From NCBI GenBank assembly GCA_964493505.1, contig CAZBNP010000007.1, positions 1 to 64,000 of the forward strand: a DNA stretch of 64,000 bases, written 5' to 3'. How positions within the stretch are numbered: position 1 is the first letter of the stretch; every line of letters begins with the position of its first letter. The DNA comes from Chryseosolibacter sp964493505 (GTDB lineage Bacteria; Bacteroidota; Bacteroidia; Cytophagales; Cyclobacteriaceae). Below, piece by piece: positions 45,401-53,542 of the stretch. A program made the translations under genes and the position numbers. The notes below the pieces were generated by a model. The model did no database searches. It was given only the letters and a program-made list of their open reading frames with translations, and was not told where the DNA came from.

Positions 45401-48400
45401 CCCCGGCAGCGGTGTAAAGGGCTCCATTGGAAATCAATATATCGACCCGCAGGAACTTGAGCCCTATCCTCTCGGAACGGGGACGTATGCCTATGTAGGA
45501 ATGCGCGTACGTCAACGTACTCCGGGAATTCTGGGCCTGCCGGACGTCTATGGTCCGCCGATTTTCTGGCAAGTCAAATATGTCAACCTGTACGCCATTC
45601 CCGATATGAAAGTCGGTGGAATCAGAGTCGACCAGGTTCTCTGTGATGTGAATGAAGCCATAGAACTGGAGGCCAATTTTAACAGCGGCACCTATGAAAT
45701 CAGTCGTGACAATACTAACTGGACATCCGGTTCGGGCGTAGGCCTTGTTGAAAGCCCGCCAAACTCCGGAAAGGCACTGTTCAATCCGCACAGCGCCTAC
45801 GTCAGCACCAGTTTCGCCGCACCTAACAACAACGCGGCTACCGGAGTAGCAGACTTCTATCTCCGGTATACCTATGTAGTACCCGGAACGAGTGGAAGCA
45901 ATAGCGCCGCTTGCGAAGGAGTACTGATCATTCCGTTCAAGATCAGCAACAATCCAACTGTGAGCCTGGCCGCGCTCGCCAAAACCCAGTTTTGCTACGA
46001 AGATGCGAATATCCCGGTGAATACTATCGCGCCCAACCCCGCGGATCCAATGCAGACCGATGTCATTACAGGATTCGGCGTCTTCGACAACAAAGACCGC
46101 ACAGCTTTCTTTGACCCCAGTGAAGGACTCGCTCAAAAAGCATTTGCGAACAACGTTCCGCTTTACACCAACTACAACGCGCCCGAAGATATTGTCATCT
46201 CCGCGACGAGAACCGATGCCAACGGTTGCCATTCAACGGTCAGTCAGACTGTGCAGGTACGCCCGGCTTTCCCCGCGTCATTTTCAGAATCAGATCTCAA
46301 TGTGTGTTATGAAGACGGAGCCCAGGATATCATAGGCGATCAGCCAAATGGATTCTTTGTGTTGGCACATCCGAATATGACTCAGAATTTTGCGCAGACG
46401 ACTATCAACGACTTCGATCTTCGCACCTATTTCGACCAGGCGGTAACCAATGGCGCGGACGGATCGGTCATGCAGTCGTTCCACCTTACCTTCAACACCT
46501 CCGATCCCGTGCTGGGATGCCAGAACGCAGTGACGAAGACTTTCACGGTCAATCCACCCATCCCGATGGACATCGGCGGAATGACCGATGGTATGATTGT
46601 CTGCGGAAACGGCCAGACCTTCGAACTGACGGGCAACCAGCCGAGCGCAGGAACGTTCGAGATCAGCACATCGGAGACAACCGGCTTTGTCAGCAATGCG
46701 CTTGGGCTCAGTAATACTGGTTCGGGTAAGGCAACGTATTCGCCACCGGGCGCCGGCGTACCTGCGGGAGATCCACAAAAATCGTTGTACATCCGGTATT
46801 CGTTCCTCGGAGCAGGATGTGTTGGCAGCGCAAGTACTACGGAAGAACTGATTATCAACCCGCAACCTGCAATCGCGTTCTCCGGTAGTACACCAGCTCC
46901 TTATAGCACCTATTGCCATGAGCAAGGCGCAACGCCCACAACAGTAACATTGAGTACCAATCCATCGACAAACGTCTCCTTCTCCGGATTCGGTGTCACA
47001 GACAATACCAATGGCACGGCGGTGTTCAATCCTACACTAGCCTATCAGCAAAGTTCCCTTGCCAACAACATGAACCCCCTGATAGATCAGACGGTCAGGG
47101 ATATCACCGTCACGGCTGTACGCACAGACGCATTGAGCTGTTCTAACAACACCCCCATTGTGTACACAGTCAATCCGCTTCCGACCGCGAACTTCAACAC
47201 CCCGGTCAGCGAATTCTGCTACGAAAACGAGACGCCCATTCTACTGGAGGGTTCTCAACCAATTGTGAAATGGGAGTTCATCTATAGAAATACCACACCA
47301 CCCAATTATAGTCCGGCTCCGCTATTCCAATCGAGCGTTCTGTTTGATCCGAGAGTATTCTTCGACGACGCCGTTGATCATGGCGCAAATGCGTTGGCGA
47401 CAATACAATTCGACGTGATCTATACGGCAATTAATAATAGCACAGGATGTACTAATCAACTCACTCCCGTGCCGCTGACGGTGTCGCCGAAGATACCGGT
47501 CGCGATTTCAGGAGTCGAAAGCCAGGAAGTATTTTGTTCGAACTCCCCCAACAGGCTTCTCGAGTTTAGCCCGCCGGGAGGGACGTTCCGGATCAACGGC
47601 GCGAACGAACCATTTTCCAATAACCAGTATATATTCAATCCGCCGATTGACGGGCCTGAAGGAGGGACCGATTATGCTTTCCGGTATACGGTCATCACCG
47701 GTAGCAACTGTACGAACACGGAAGTGAAAACCGTCAGGGTGCTACCCAGCCCCCGCGCTCTTTTTGATGTTCAACCCCAGTGCGATACTGCGTTGATCGC
47801 GTATGATGCGCAAACTTCAACAAATCTCCCGTCGGCCATCTACAGCTGGAGCTTCAGCGGCGAGCCCATGGCAGGTCAGAATGTGGAGTATCGCTTTCCG
47901 GGGGTCAGCACGTATTACGCCAAACTGAAGGTGGAGCATCCCCCCTACTTTGACATCAGCTCAGGAAAAACATTTGTATGCGTCGATAGCCTCCAGCGAG
48001 ATCAGGTGGTTGGTCCCTATCCAAAAGATCTGAGATTTGAGTACTTCAATACCTGTGAAGGCGACGATACCAACTTCGAAGTGACCTCCCCCGTGCCGAT
48101 CAACCGGGTATCGTGGGATTTTGATGACGGAGAAGTCACACCGCTGGGAATACTGTCGAACAGTGTCACCGGACTTCCGCAAACAACCGGAACTTATCAG
48201 CAGCCTGTTCATCGTTTTACTGGCGCGCATGACGCCCTGAACATAACCGTGGAAGGCAGGACCTCCGAGGCGTTTGGCGACTGCCCGGCTACCTACACAA
48301 AAACAATCGCGATCCTCAAACGGTGGATACCAACGGGAGGCGAAAACAGGTACAACATGGCGGCGCTCGACGACGGAAAAGGCTTCTGGGTCGCCGAAGA

Positions 48401-49895
48401 CCAGGGAGGGCACTCCACATGGGAGTTCAACACAGCGGCAAAAACAGTTATTCAGTCCAATCAAAAGACGTGGGTTACCGGGGCGGCCGTACCTTACAAC
48501 GGCCAGGATATTTCCTATGTCAATAGTCCTTGCTTCGACCTGTCCGACTTCTCGAGACCGGTGATATCACTGCGCCACTGGACAAACACAGAGTCATCCG
48601 ATGGAGCGGTACTCCAATACTCCACCGACGGCGGGGCGAGCTGGGGACGACTCGGCGGTGTCGCAACCGGGCTCAACTGGTATAATCGCCTTTCCATCTC
48701 CTCCAACCCCGGCGAACAAACCGCAGAGTCATCTGGATGGTCGTCGCTCGAACAGTTCAACTGGGCTATTGGAAAGCATGCATTGGATGTACCTCCCGCA
48801 GAACGGGAAAAAATCCGGTTCCGGATAGCGTTCGCCAGCAGTTTCGCTAATCCGGAAAATCGCGATGGATATGCGTTCAACAATGTGATCATTGAAGAAC
48901 GTAACCGGACAATTCTCGCAGAGAATTTCACTACACTCAATGCTCCGGAGGCGGCCAACAATGTGGCCTTCCGGGCATTCAAAGCTGATGAAGGTACCGG
49001 TCAATTCGATACGGAGGAGATCGTCAAGCTTCAGTACCATCACTCACCGGCGCAGAACCCTTTACCGCCAGACAACCTTCACCTGGCCAACCCGACAGAT
49101 CAAAATGCACGGGCCGCATTTTACGGCGTCACCAGCCCCAGCCGGGCATTTATCGACGGTGGATTCGGTCAGAGCTCAGCGCTTTCGAACTACCAGTTGC
49201 CCGCTATCGACCTCTTCTTCAGCCTGCGATCGCTGGTGACATCTCCTGTCACAATAGCGCTGGATTTTGAGCCCGAACCTGCCGACAGGCTCAACATACG
49301 GGCATCCATCCAGGCCACAGAAGCTCTTGACACCGTGGGACAGTTTAACATCTTCATTGCCGTGGCGGAACAGTCTGTCGAGGGTCAGGTATTCGTTCTG
49401 AGAAAATTGCTCCCCGATGCATCGGGTACGCTGCTGACATCACTGTCAGCGGCCGATCCGGCACAGGAGGTTCAGGTTTCGTACGACATGCGGCATGTGA
49501 CGCGACTTCCCGACGGATCATTCGCGCCTTTCGCAGTCATCGCCTTTGTGCAAAACGTCGTCACAAAAGAGGTACTACAAACGGTAGTGCGCCTGGATGG
49601 CTCAGCATCGCCTCAGGTTGTGACGGGCCTTGAAACCCGTTACGAAAACTATGTTCGCATATACCCGAATCCAGCAGACGAGATAATGAACATTGTGCTG
49701 CCAGCACCCGCCGAACACGCAATGCCTGTGAAGATATTCGACATGTTTGGCAGGGAGGTTTACAACAGCGCGTTTGAAGCAGGGCAATACAGCAGGACCG
49801 TGGCAACCAAAGATCTGTCTGCCGGAGTCTACCTCATACAACTATCAACACCGGAGGGAGTTGTGCAGAAAAAAGCTATCATAGCGCACGACTGA
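42408..49895 (+). CDS. Giant T9SS-exported multidomain surface protein
   Basis: A protein of 2,495 residues from the ATG at 42408; an ATG six codons later directly opens the signal peptide (IAIRVAFVLLLLSGFQTAWA). In order: fibronectin-III-like domains (to about 250), a Big_5-like domain (about 403-510, with PPILVSTVPADNSTGV), a beta-sandwich stretch, six tandem Ig-like repeats (about 1178-1776), a PKD-like part (about 1785-1930), a jelly-roll-like part (about 1980-2170), an Omp28-like segment (about 2200-2270, with RAAFYGVTSPSRAFIDGG) and a type A T9SS sorting domain (from VRIYPNPADEIMNIV). It should be anchored or shed at the surface. Binding partner unknown. Last gene of the operon. Confidence 0.9.
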   Translation: MQTLTPMKIAIRVAFVLLLLSGFQTAWAQCDDSPDLDPWPTVSSRGTTTATLSGEVDSDGGGDGCQITATGVEWATVQGGPYTVVTGTENDEGPFDVDVTGLPSGSVIYFKTFADNADHPRGYSNEVSFYTYSTEPGAHAATLTATALSHNSISLQFPPANSISDAAGYVILFEDGSDPNLNNLYDGQAPTGASDYYDIITDASATSYTASTGLSGNQEYRFTIIPYNRQGHDNTYNYLTIAGFPIASATTQASLSISPLTGGLAAATLNSNTNNHALAGFRLDANGPMTFQAVTIHLSSTTTEKFTNFRLCASSNNTFDGVGTDAPIAGASFAITGSDITITFSESLTASHRYFLVADVEPGATNSMPSVTFSYTESDFTFSPSNLSGTVTQSRNYSFNDVTPPILVSTVPADNSTGVDFNINQLVLTFNENVNNLTGASSNSSHRVIIYNAATGLPVLTVNRSNVDGDGTPVVEVPVAAGTLDPNTAYYVQVGGSVIEDTSPDNNNWPGISNQTSWNFTTSGVAVNNVTSTVCTGSFQSISDIVISEVAAGDFITSGTVYLEFSDPNFVFDISSVTVTAGPAGNTDITSISLNPKTLTRLTLNYTLDGNNNRVDEITISGLQVYASAAGSTNIIAGNSVSAIWAIDEPVTFATINVGSGTPAAPTLQTAQDLLYCLNEDISSATVAVDDDGGTFTWYSNASLSTPLASGHEVDVQADLGINTSTVGTVTRYVVRIDGCQSSALPVIFEIAPVPVADAGPATASVCAGASITLGGSPTLITPSVSGAYQYLWSAESPVGFTVMGTNPTVSPAGSVSGSDTTYHYTVMIVDANGCASDILSADATIAVLVQSTDEVITYNSPLSTSFTLNSDPIELSATPSINSYYSGNGVYLSNGKYYFDPDLAETDGSPHTITYTTELSNGCVKTETRQFSVSSSSGTIDNVAGSYCVNETADPLKVLSLGEDWENDLAANNVLYASTYGYTYELYDFQTYIGTNVPGSGVKGSIGNQYIDPQELEPYPLGTGTYAYVGMRVRQRTPGILGLPDVYGPPIFWQVKYVNLYAIPDMKVGGIRVDQVLCDVNEAIELEANFNSGTYEISRDNTNWTSGSGVGLVESPPNSGKALFNPHSAYVSTSFAAPNNNAATGVADFYLRYTYVVPGTSGSNSAACEGVLIIPFKISNNPTVSLAALAKTQFCYEDANIPVNTIAPNPADPMQTDVITGFGVFDNKDRTAFFDPSEGLAQKAFANNVPLYTNYNAPEDIVISATRTDANGCHSTVSQTVQVRPAFPASFSESDLNVCYEDGAQDIIGDQPNGFFVLAHPNMTQNFAQTTINDFDLRTYFDQAVTNGADGSVMQSFHLTFNTSDPVLGCQNAVTKTFTVNPPIPMDIGGMTDGMIVCGNGQTFELTGNQPSAGTFEISTSETTGFVSNALGLSNTGSGKATYSPPGAGVPAGDPQKSLYIRYSFLGAGCVGSASTTEELIINPQPAIAFSGSTPAPYSTYCHEQGATPTTVTLSTNPSTNVSFSGFGVTDNTNGTAVFNPTLAYQQSSLANNMNPLIDQTVRDITVTAVRTDALSCSNNTPIVYTVNPLPTANFNTPVSEFCYENETPILLEGSQPIVKWEFIYRNTTPPNYSPAPLFQSSVLFDPRVFFDDAVDHGANALATIQFDVIYTAINNSTGCTNQLTPVPLTVSPKIPVAISGVESQEVFCSNSPNRLLEFSPPGGTFRINGANEPFSNNQYIFNPPIDGPEGGTDYAFRYTVITGSNCTNTEVKTVRVLPSPRALFDVQPQCDTALIAYDAQTSTNLPSAIYSWSFSGEPMAGQNVEYRFPGVSTYYAKLKVEHPPYFDISSGKTFVCVDSLQRDQVVGPYPKDLRFEYFNTCEGDDTNFEVTSPVPINRVSWDFDDGEVTPLGILSNSVTGLPQTTGTYQQPVHRFTGAHDALNITVEGRTSEAFGDCPATYTKTIAILKRWIPTGGENRYNMAALDDGKGFWVAEDQGGHSTWEFNTAAKTVIQSNQKTWVTGAAVPYNGQDISYVNSPCFDLSDFSRPVISLRHWTNTESSDGAVLQYSTDGGASWGRLGGVATGLNWYNRLSISSNPGEQTAESSGWSSLEQFNWAIGKHALDVPPAEREKIRFRIAFASSFANPENRDGYAFNNVIIEERNRTILAENFTTLNAPEAANNVAFRAFKADEGTGQFDTEEIVKLQYHHSPAQNPLPPDNLHLANPTDQNARAAFYGVTSPSRAFIDGGFGQSSALSNYQLPAIDLFFSLRSLVTSPVTIALDFEPEPADRLNIRASIQATEALDTVGQFNIFIAVAEQSVEGQVFVLRKLLPDASGTLLTSLSAADPAQEVQVSYDMRHVTRLPDGSFAPFAVIAFVQNVVTKEVLQTVVRLDGSASPQVVTGLETRYENYVRIYPNPADEIMNIVLPAPAEHAMPVKIFDMFGREVYNSAFEAGQYSRTVATKDLSAGVYLIQLSTPEGVVQKKAIIAHD
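45940..47732 (+). repeat. Six tandem Ig-like repeats in the giant surface protein
   Basis: Proline-rich linkers of the form NPxPxxxF recur about every 300 bp: NNPTVSL, RPAFPASF, NPPIPMDI, NPQPAIAF, NPLPTANF and SPKIPVAI. Each is followed after 10-15 residues by a cysteine motif such as FCYEDAN, VCYEDGA, TYCHEQG or FCYENET. Nucleotide identity between units is low, so these are old protein repeats rather than recent DNA duplications. Confidence 0.75.
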
Positions 49896-49955
49896 CAGCA
49901 CCCAACAATAGTATTATGCCATAGAAAACCAATGGATTATGAAGAATTTTCAGCC

Positions 49956-49986
49956 TTGTTAGATATTATTACTTCGCTTACTTTTA
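49956..49986 (+). promoter_or_regulatory. Candidate promoter of terC
   Basis: TTG at 49956-49958 is followed after 20 bp by TACTTTTA at 49979-49986, one base from the -7 consensus TAnnTTTG. The predicted start is about 23 nt ahead of the terC ATG. It separates terC from the giant-protein operon. Confidence 0.5.
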
Positions 49987-50015
49987 GCAATCTTAAAGCC
50001 TCTTAAGCCTCTCAA

Positions 50016-50777
50016 ATGGAAATCTTCCTGGAACCGGAAGCCTGGTTGGCCCTGCTTACTCTCACCTTCTTCGAAGTCGTACTCGGTATTGATAATATCA
50101 TCTTCATCTCAATAGTTTCTAACCGGCTTCCGGTAGAATTACGGGCAAAGACACGCAACATGGGTCTCCTCCTGGCAATGGGTGTCCGGATCCTTTTGCT
50201 ACTCACCATCACCTGGGTAATGAAGTTTCAGGAACCACTATTCTGGGTGCCCGTATGGATCAGTACCGATGAAGCGATAAGCGGACGCGACCTGATCCTG
50301 ATCTTCGGCGGCATGTTCCTGATCGCGAAAAGTACGCGGGAGATCAACCACGAAATGGAAGGCGACGAAGAGACAATTGAGCAGGAAGTAGGGAAGAAAG
50401 TAAACGTCAGCGGTATTATCGTTCAGATCATCCTCCTCGATATTATATTCTCCTTCGACTCCATATTAACCGCTGTCGGTCTGACGGAACATGTCATAAT
50501 TATGATCATCGCGGTCATTTTTTCGATCGGTATCATGATCATCTTTTCAGGAAGAATCAGCGAATTTATTCACAAACATCCTTCGATGGAGGTACTGGCA
50601 CTGGGGTTCCTCATCCTCATCGGTTTTATGATCTTTCTGGAAGGTCTGGACAAGGATATTCCGAAGGGATATATTTACTTTGCGGTGGTATTTTCAATGC
50701 TGATCGAAATGGTCAATATCCGCGTGAGAAACCGAAGAAAAAAGGCGGCAGCCGCTTCCCGTGAATCAAAAACCTGA
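50016..50777 (+). CDS. TerC family integral membrane protein
   Basis: A 253-residue protein with about seven hydrophobic segments. The family signatures LTFFEVVLGIDNIIFISIVS and LLDIIFSFDSILTAVGLT hold the paired acidic residues typical of TerC. TerC-like proteins are linked to metal-ion export, notably manganese, and to metal loading of secreted enzymes; tellurite resistance should not be assumed. Length is slightly below the 300+ of Alx-type members but normal for the short subgroup. Its last 17 bp overlap the next gene. Confidence 0.9.
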   Translation: MEIFLEPEAWLALLTLTFFEVVLGIDNIIFISIVSNRLPVELRAKTRNMGLLLAMGVRILLLLTITWVMKFQEPLFWVPVWISTDEAISGRDLILIFGGMFLIAKSTREINHEMEGDEETIEQEVGKKVNVSGIIVQIILLDIIFSFDSILTAVGLTEHVIIMIIAVIFSIGIMIIFSGRISEFIHKHPSMEVLALGFLILIGFMIFLEGLDKDIPKGYIYFAVVFSMLIEMVNIRVRNRRKKAAAASRESKT

Positions 50778-51720
50778 AAATTATCTCCCCCCCTTTTTCC
50801 TGTTTAACCCACATCTGGAAACAATTTTTCCAGCGCTCCTCCGCCGGGTATCACTCGCAAGCTACTCACGTGAACGAATCGATACACCCGACGATGACTT
50901 CCTCGACCTCGACTGGCTCAAACGAGGTTCAGATAGTATTGTGATCATTTCCCACGGACTTGAAGGAAACACTACGCGCGCCTATATCAAAGGCATGGCG
51001 AGAGCACTGCATGCCGCGGGCTTCGACGTTGTCGCCTGGAACTTCCGGGGATGTAGTGAAGAGATGAATCGTCGTATTCGCTTTTACCACAGCGGCGCAA
51101 CGGACGACCTGCACACGGTAGTCGAACACGTCGCACAAAAAAACATTTACAGGTCAATATCGTTCGTCGGGTTCAGCCTCGGTGGCAACCTGACATTAAA
51201 GTACCTGGGAGAACGCACCCCCCATCCCCGCATAGACAAGGCCGTGGTGTTCTCGGTACCGCTACACCTGCGGACAAGCTGTGAAAAGATTTCGCGACCT
51301 TCAAACCGCATCTATTCCAATCGCTTCCTGCGAAGCCTGAAGAATAAGGTCATGATTAAATCCCGATACCACAAAGAACTCGACACTTCACGATTGGCCG
51401 GAATCAAAACACTGACCGGGTTTGACGACTTGTACACGGCTCCGCTGCACGGCTTTAGGGGAGCCATCGACTACTACGAAAAATGCAGCTCCCTTCATTT
51501 CCTGCACAGCATCCGGACACCAACACTGATCGTCAATACCTTGAATGACCCGTTTCTCAGCGAACAGTGTTTCCCCGTCTCCCTGCTAAAAGACCACGAA
51601 TACGTGACACTTCAGGTTCCCGAGCGTGGTGGCCACGTGGGCTTCACACAATTCAATAAAAATGGCCTATATTGGTCAGAAGAGCGGGCGGGGGAGTTTT
51701 TGGGAGGTGTAATCCGGTAG
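50761..51720 (+). CDS. YheT-like alpha/beta hydrolase
   Basis: A 319-residue hydrolase of the YheT/ABHD1 group. The early PPFFLFNPHLETIFPALLRR segment, the strand IVIISHGLEGNT, GFDVVAWNFRGCSEEMNR, the nucleophile motif FVGFSLGGNLTLKYLG and the C-terminal GGHVGF with the catalytic His are all in order; the acidic residue is probably in NDPF. Substrate unknown; relatives act on lipids or small esters. The GTG start lies 17 bp inside the terC gene, so the two are coupled. Confidence 0.85.
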   Translation: MNQKPENYLPPFFLFNPHLETIFPALLRRVSLASYSRERIDTPDDDFLDLDWLKRGSDSIVIISHGLEGNTTRAYIKGMARALHAAGFDVVAWNFRGCSEEMNRRIRFYHSGATDDLHTVVEHVAQKNIYRSISFVGFSLGGNLTLKYLGERTPHPRIDKAVVFSVPLHLRTSCEKISRPSNRIYSNRFLRSLKNKVMIKSRYHKELDTSRLAGIKTLTGFDDLYTAPLHGFRGAIDYYEKCSSLHFLHSIRTPTLIVNTLNDPFLSEQCFPVSLLKDHEYVTLQVPERGGHVGFTQFNKNGLYWSEERAGEFLGGVIR

Positions 51721-51739
51721 GGATAAACGATAGAGTGGC

Positions 51740-51757
51740 CCGGGCTTTCAAGCCCGG
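51740..51757 (+). other. Hairpin just ahead of the SRAP gene
   Basis: CCGGGCTT and AAGCCCGG form an 8-bp GC-rich stem with almost no loop, ending 10 bases before the SRAP start codon and followed by a run of A. The stem covers the place where a ribosome site would be. Because A rather than T follows, it is not a normal terminator for the upstream gene. Confidence 0.5.
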
Positions 51758-51767
51758 AAAAAAACAA

Positions 51768-52466
51768 ATGGTAGACAGATATAGTATAACAGCGACGGGA
51801 CCAGAGGTAGCGGAGCGTTTTGATGTGGACGTTCCTGATTTCTACAGGGCACACTACAATGCTTCACCTACGCACTTGTTGCCGGTTATTACCAGCGCGA
51901 TGCCGCTGGGGCTTTCCAACTTCTATTGGGGTACCGCGCCGGAATGGGCAAAAAATAAGACGGTGAGCGAAAAGATCGTCAACACGCCGGTAGAGCACTT
52001 CGACGAGCGCACAAGCCTCAGGAAAACGCTAATGAAACGCCGCTGCATCATTCCCGCGGATGGGTTTTACGGTTGGAAGAAGGTTGGGAAGAAGACCAGC
52101 ATCCCCTACCGGTTCGTACTTAAATCCAAACAACTTTTCTCTTTCCCGGGTTTATGGGAAGAATTTGAAGACGCTGACGGAAATCAAATCCAGACATTCT
52201 CGTTGATCACCCAGCAAGCCGATACTATCGTCAGCAGTATACAGGAGAGAATGCCAGTACTGCTTTCGCCGCAATCAGAAAAAATCTGGCTCAGCCCGGA
52301 AACGCCGGAAGACACTTTGCTGAAGATCATTTCAAACTCCGACACGAAAGACCTGAATTACTATCCCGTGTCGCCGCGTATCCGTCAACACGACATCGAC
52401 GTTCCATCACTGATCGTCCCGACACCGCCGTCTGACCAGCATGGAAACCTCACGTTGTTTGATTGA
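51768..52466 (+). CDS. SRAP (YedK/HMCES) family protein with degenerate active site
   Basis: The 232-residue protein has the SRAP fold (start RYSITATGPEVAERF, ASPTHLLPVIT, then CIIPADGFYGWKK). Active SRAP proteins form a DNA-protein crosslink with abasic sites through Cys2, helped by Arg77, Glu105 and His160 in E. coli YedK. Here the matching positions are Val2, Pro74, Gly102 (GFYGW instead of GFYEW) and Gln159 (IQERMPV instead of IHDRMPV). All four key residues are replaced, so crosslinking through Cys2 is impossible. The fold is otherwise intact and the frame undamaged, which suggests a different, possibly DNA-binding, role. The ATG fits the family N-terminus exactly. Confidence 0.85.
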   Translation: MVDRYSITATGPEVAERFDVDVPDFYRAHYNASPTHLLPVITSAMPLGLSNFYWGTAPEWAKNKTVSEKIVNTPVEHFDERTSLRKTLMKRRCIIPADGFYGWKKVGKKTSIPYRFVLKSKQLFSFPGLWEEFEDADGNQIQTFSLITQQADTIVSSIQERMPVLLSPQSEKIWLSPETPEDTLLKIISNSDTKDLNYYPVSPRIRQHDIDVPSLIVPTPPSDQHGNLTLFD

Positions 52467-52470
52467 CCGC

Positions 52471-53397
52471 TCAAAATCCCTGTTCTGTGGCCGGCCTCTC
52501 TTCGGGCTCCACTTCCTCCTCTTTGATAGCCTCATCGGCTGGTACCGCTTCAACGGCCGTGTCAGACCTCCTTTTTCTTGCGAACAAACCTCTCTTCCTG
52601 GGCTCGGGGTCCGGCTGAGGGGCCGCCTGTGCCTGGGGCTCTATATCGATAAAGTCAAATTCATCGCGCGGCGGCGGAATGACCTCTGTTGAATCTGCCT
52701 CTTTCGGCTTTTTCCTGAACAGGTTTTTGAAGAATCCCTTCAGGCCTTGTTTCTTCTTCTTCACCGCCGAATCGCGGGCGCGGTTAGTTTCCTGCTGCTG
52801 TCTTGCCAGCTTGACATCGGGCAACACCAGGTACTGGCGCAGGTACCACATGTAATTGTCCTGGTCAATGTTCAGCCTGACATCTTTCACATAGTACGCC
52901 GGCTTCTCGGGCACGTATTTTCCGGATACCGGATCGTAGATAAGGCTGTCGGGCGCATCGTATTTCAGCAGTCGCAGCTCGCGGTCTTTCGTAATAACGT
53001 AAATACTGTCGTCTGCCGCAGCCAGTTCCTGATTGTCAGGCAGGTCGGGAATGAATGTACTGTCGATTACCGACCGCGCAGCGCGATCCAAGTCCTCCAT
53101 AGACACGCTATCGCCGCTCAGAAGAGAGTCGGGCACGATAACCGGCACGGGTTTCATAGCGATGGTCTGCAGGCTTTGGATTTTCCTTCGGTATGAAGTC
53201 GGCTCCACTACCAGATAACGGTTCTTGCTGGCAGAGAGGATCTTAGGTGTTGAATCTTCCTGGAAATAGCTGAATTGCTTGCGCAGGGCATCGCGATCAT
53301 GAATATAGGCGCTTTGAAAGGCAGGGCATATTGCACGCTGGGTGCAGGCCCCCAGAGCAAACAAGCCACCCAAGAAAAGAATCAAAGCCCTGGTCAT
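52471..53397 (-). CDS. Low-complexity lipoprotein, unknown function
   Basis: A 308-residue lipoprotein whose signal ends FALGAC. After TQRAICPAFQSAYIHDRDAL come a moderately ordered middle part and a basic stretch (KKKKQGLKGFFKNLFRKKPK), then a Pro/Glu-rich, probably disordered tail (DPEPRKRGLFARKRRSDTAV ...). I know no function; similar proteins beginning with QRAICPAFQSA occur in Cytophagales. The strongly basic and acidic segments suggest contact with peptidoglycan or other envelope polymers; that is a guess. It is convergent with the SRAP gene, with 4 bp between stops. Confidence 0.6.
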   Translation of the reverse strand: MTRALILFLGGLFALGACTQRAICPAFQSAYIHDRDALRKQFSYFQEDSTPKILSASKNRYLVVEPTSYRRKIQSLQTIAMKPVPVIVPDSLLSGDSVSMEDLDRAARSVIDSTFIPDLPDNQELAAADDSIYVITKDRELRLLKYDAPDSLIYDPVSGKYVPEKPAYYVKDVRLNIDQDNYMWYLRQYLVLPDVKLARQQQETNRARDSAVKKKKQGLKGFFKNLFRKKPKEADSTEVIPPPRDEFDFIDIEPQAQAAPQPDPEPRKRGLFARKRRSDTAVEAVPADEAIKEEEVEPEERPATEQGF

Positions 53398-53413
53398 AAT
53401 GGGGTAATTCTCT

Positions 53414-53446
53414 CAAAAATAACTAAATAAGTGGAAAAAATGGCAA
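53414..53446 (-). promoter_or_regulatory. Candidate promoter of the lipoprotein gene
   Basis: On the minus strand TTG (53444-53446) is followed after 22 bp by TATTTTTG (53414-53421), a perfect -7 box TAnnTTTG. The spacing is slightly long, and the leader to the ATG at 53397 would be only about 10 nt. Confidence 0.5.
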
Positions 53447-53542
53447 AAAGGGCCAATTGCCGGGCGAAAAGCCAGGATCCGGTTTTTTAACGTTCCCAGG
53501 GGTTTTTTAGTATTTCCGTTAGCCCGGTACGGTCCCTGGCTA

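Noticed and set aside
45216..46232. 338-codon minus-strand frame within the giant surface protein gene
   Set aside because: It is antisense to tandem repeats whose protein pattern is clear, and its own translation shows no domain.
51740..51757. Terminator of the YheT gene
   Set aside because: The stem is followed by A residues on the plus strand and preceded by T on the minus strand, so a U-tail is missing. Kept only as a leader hairpin.
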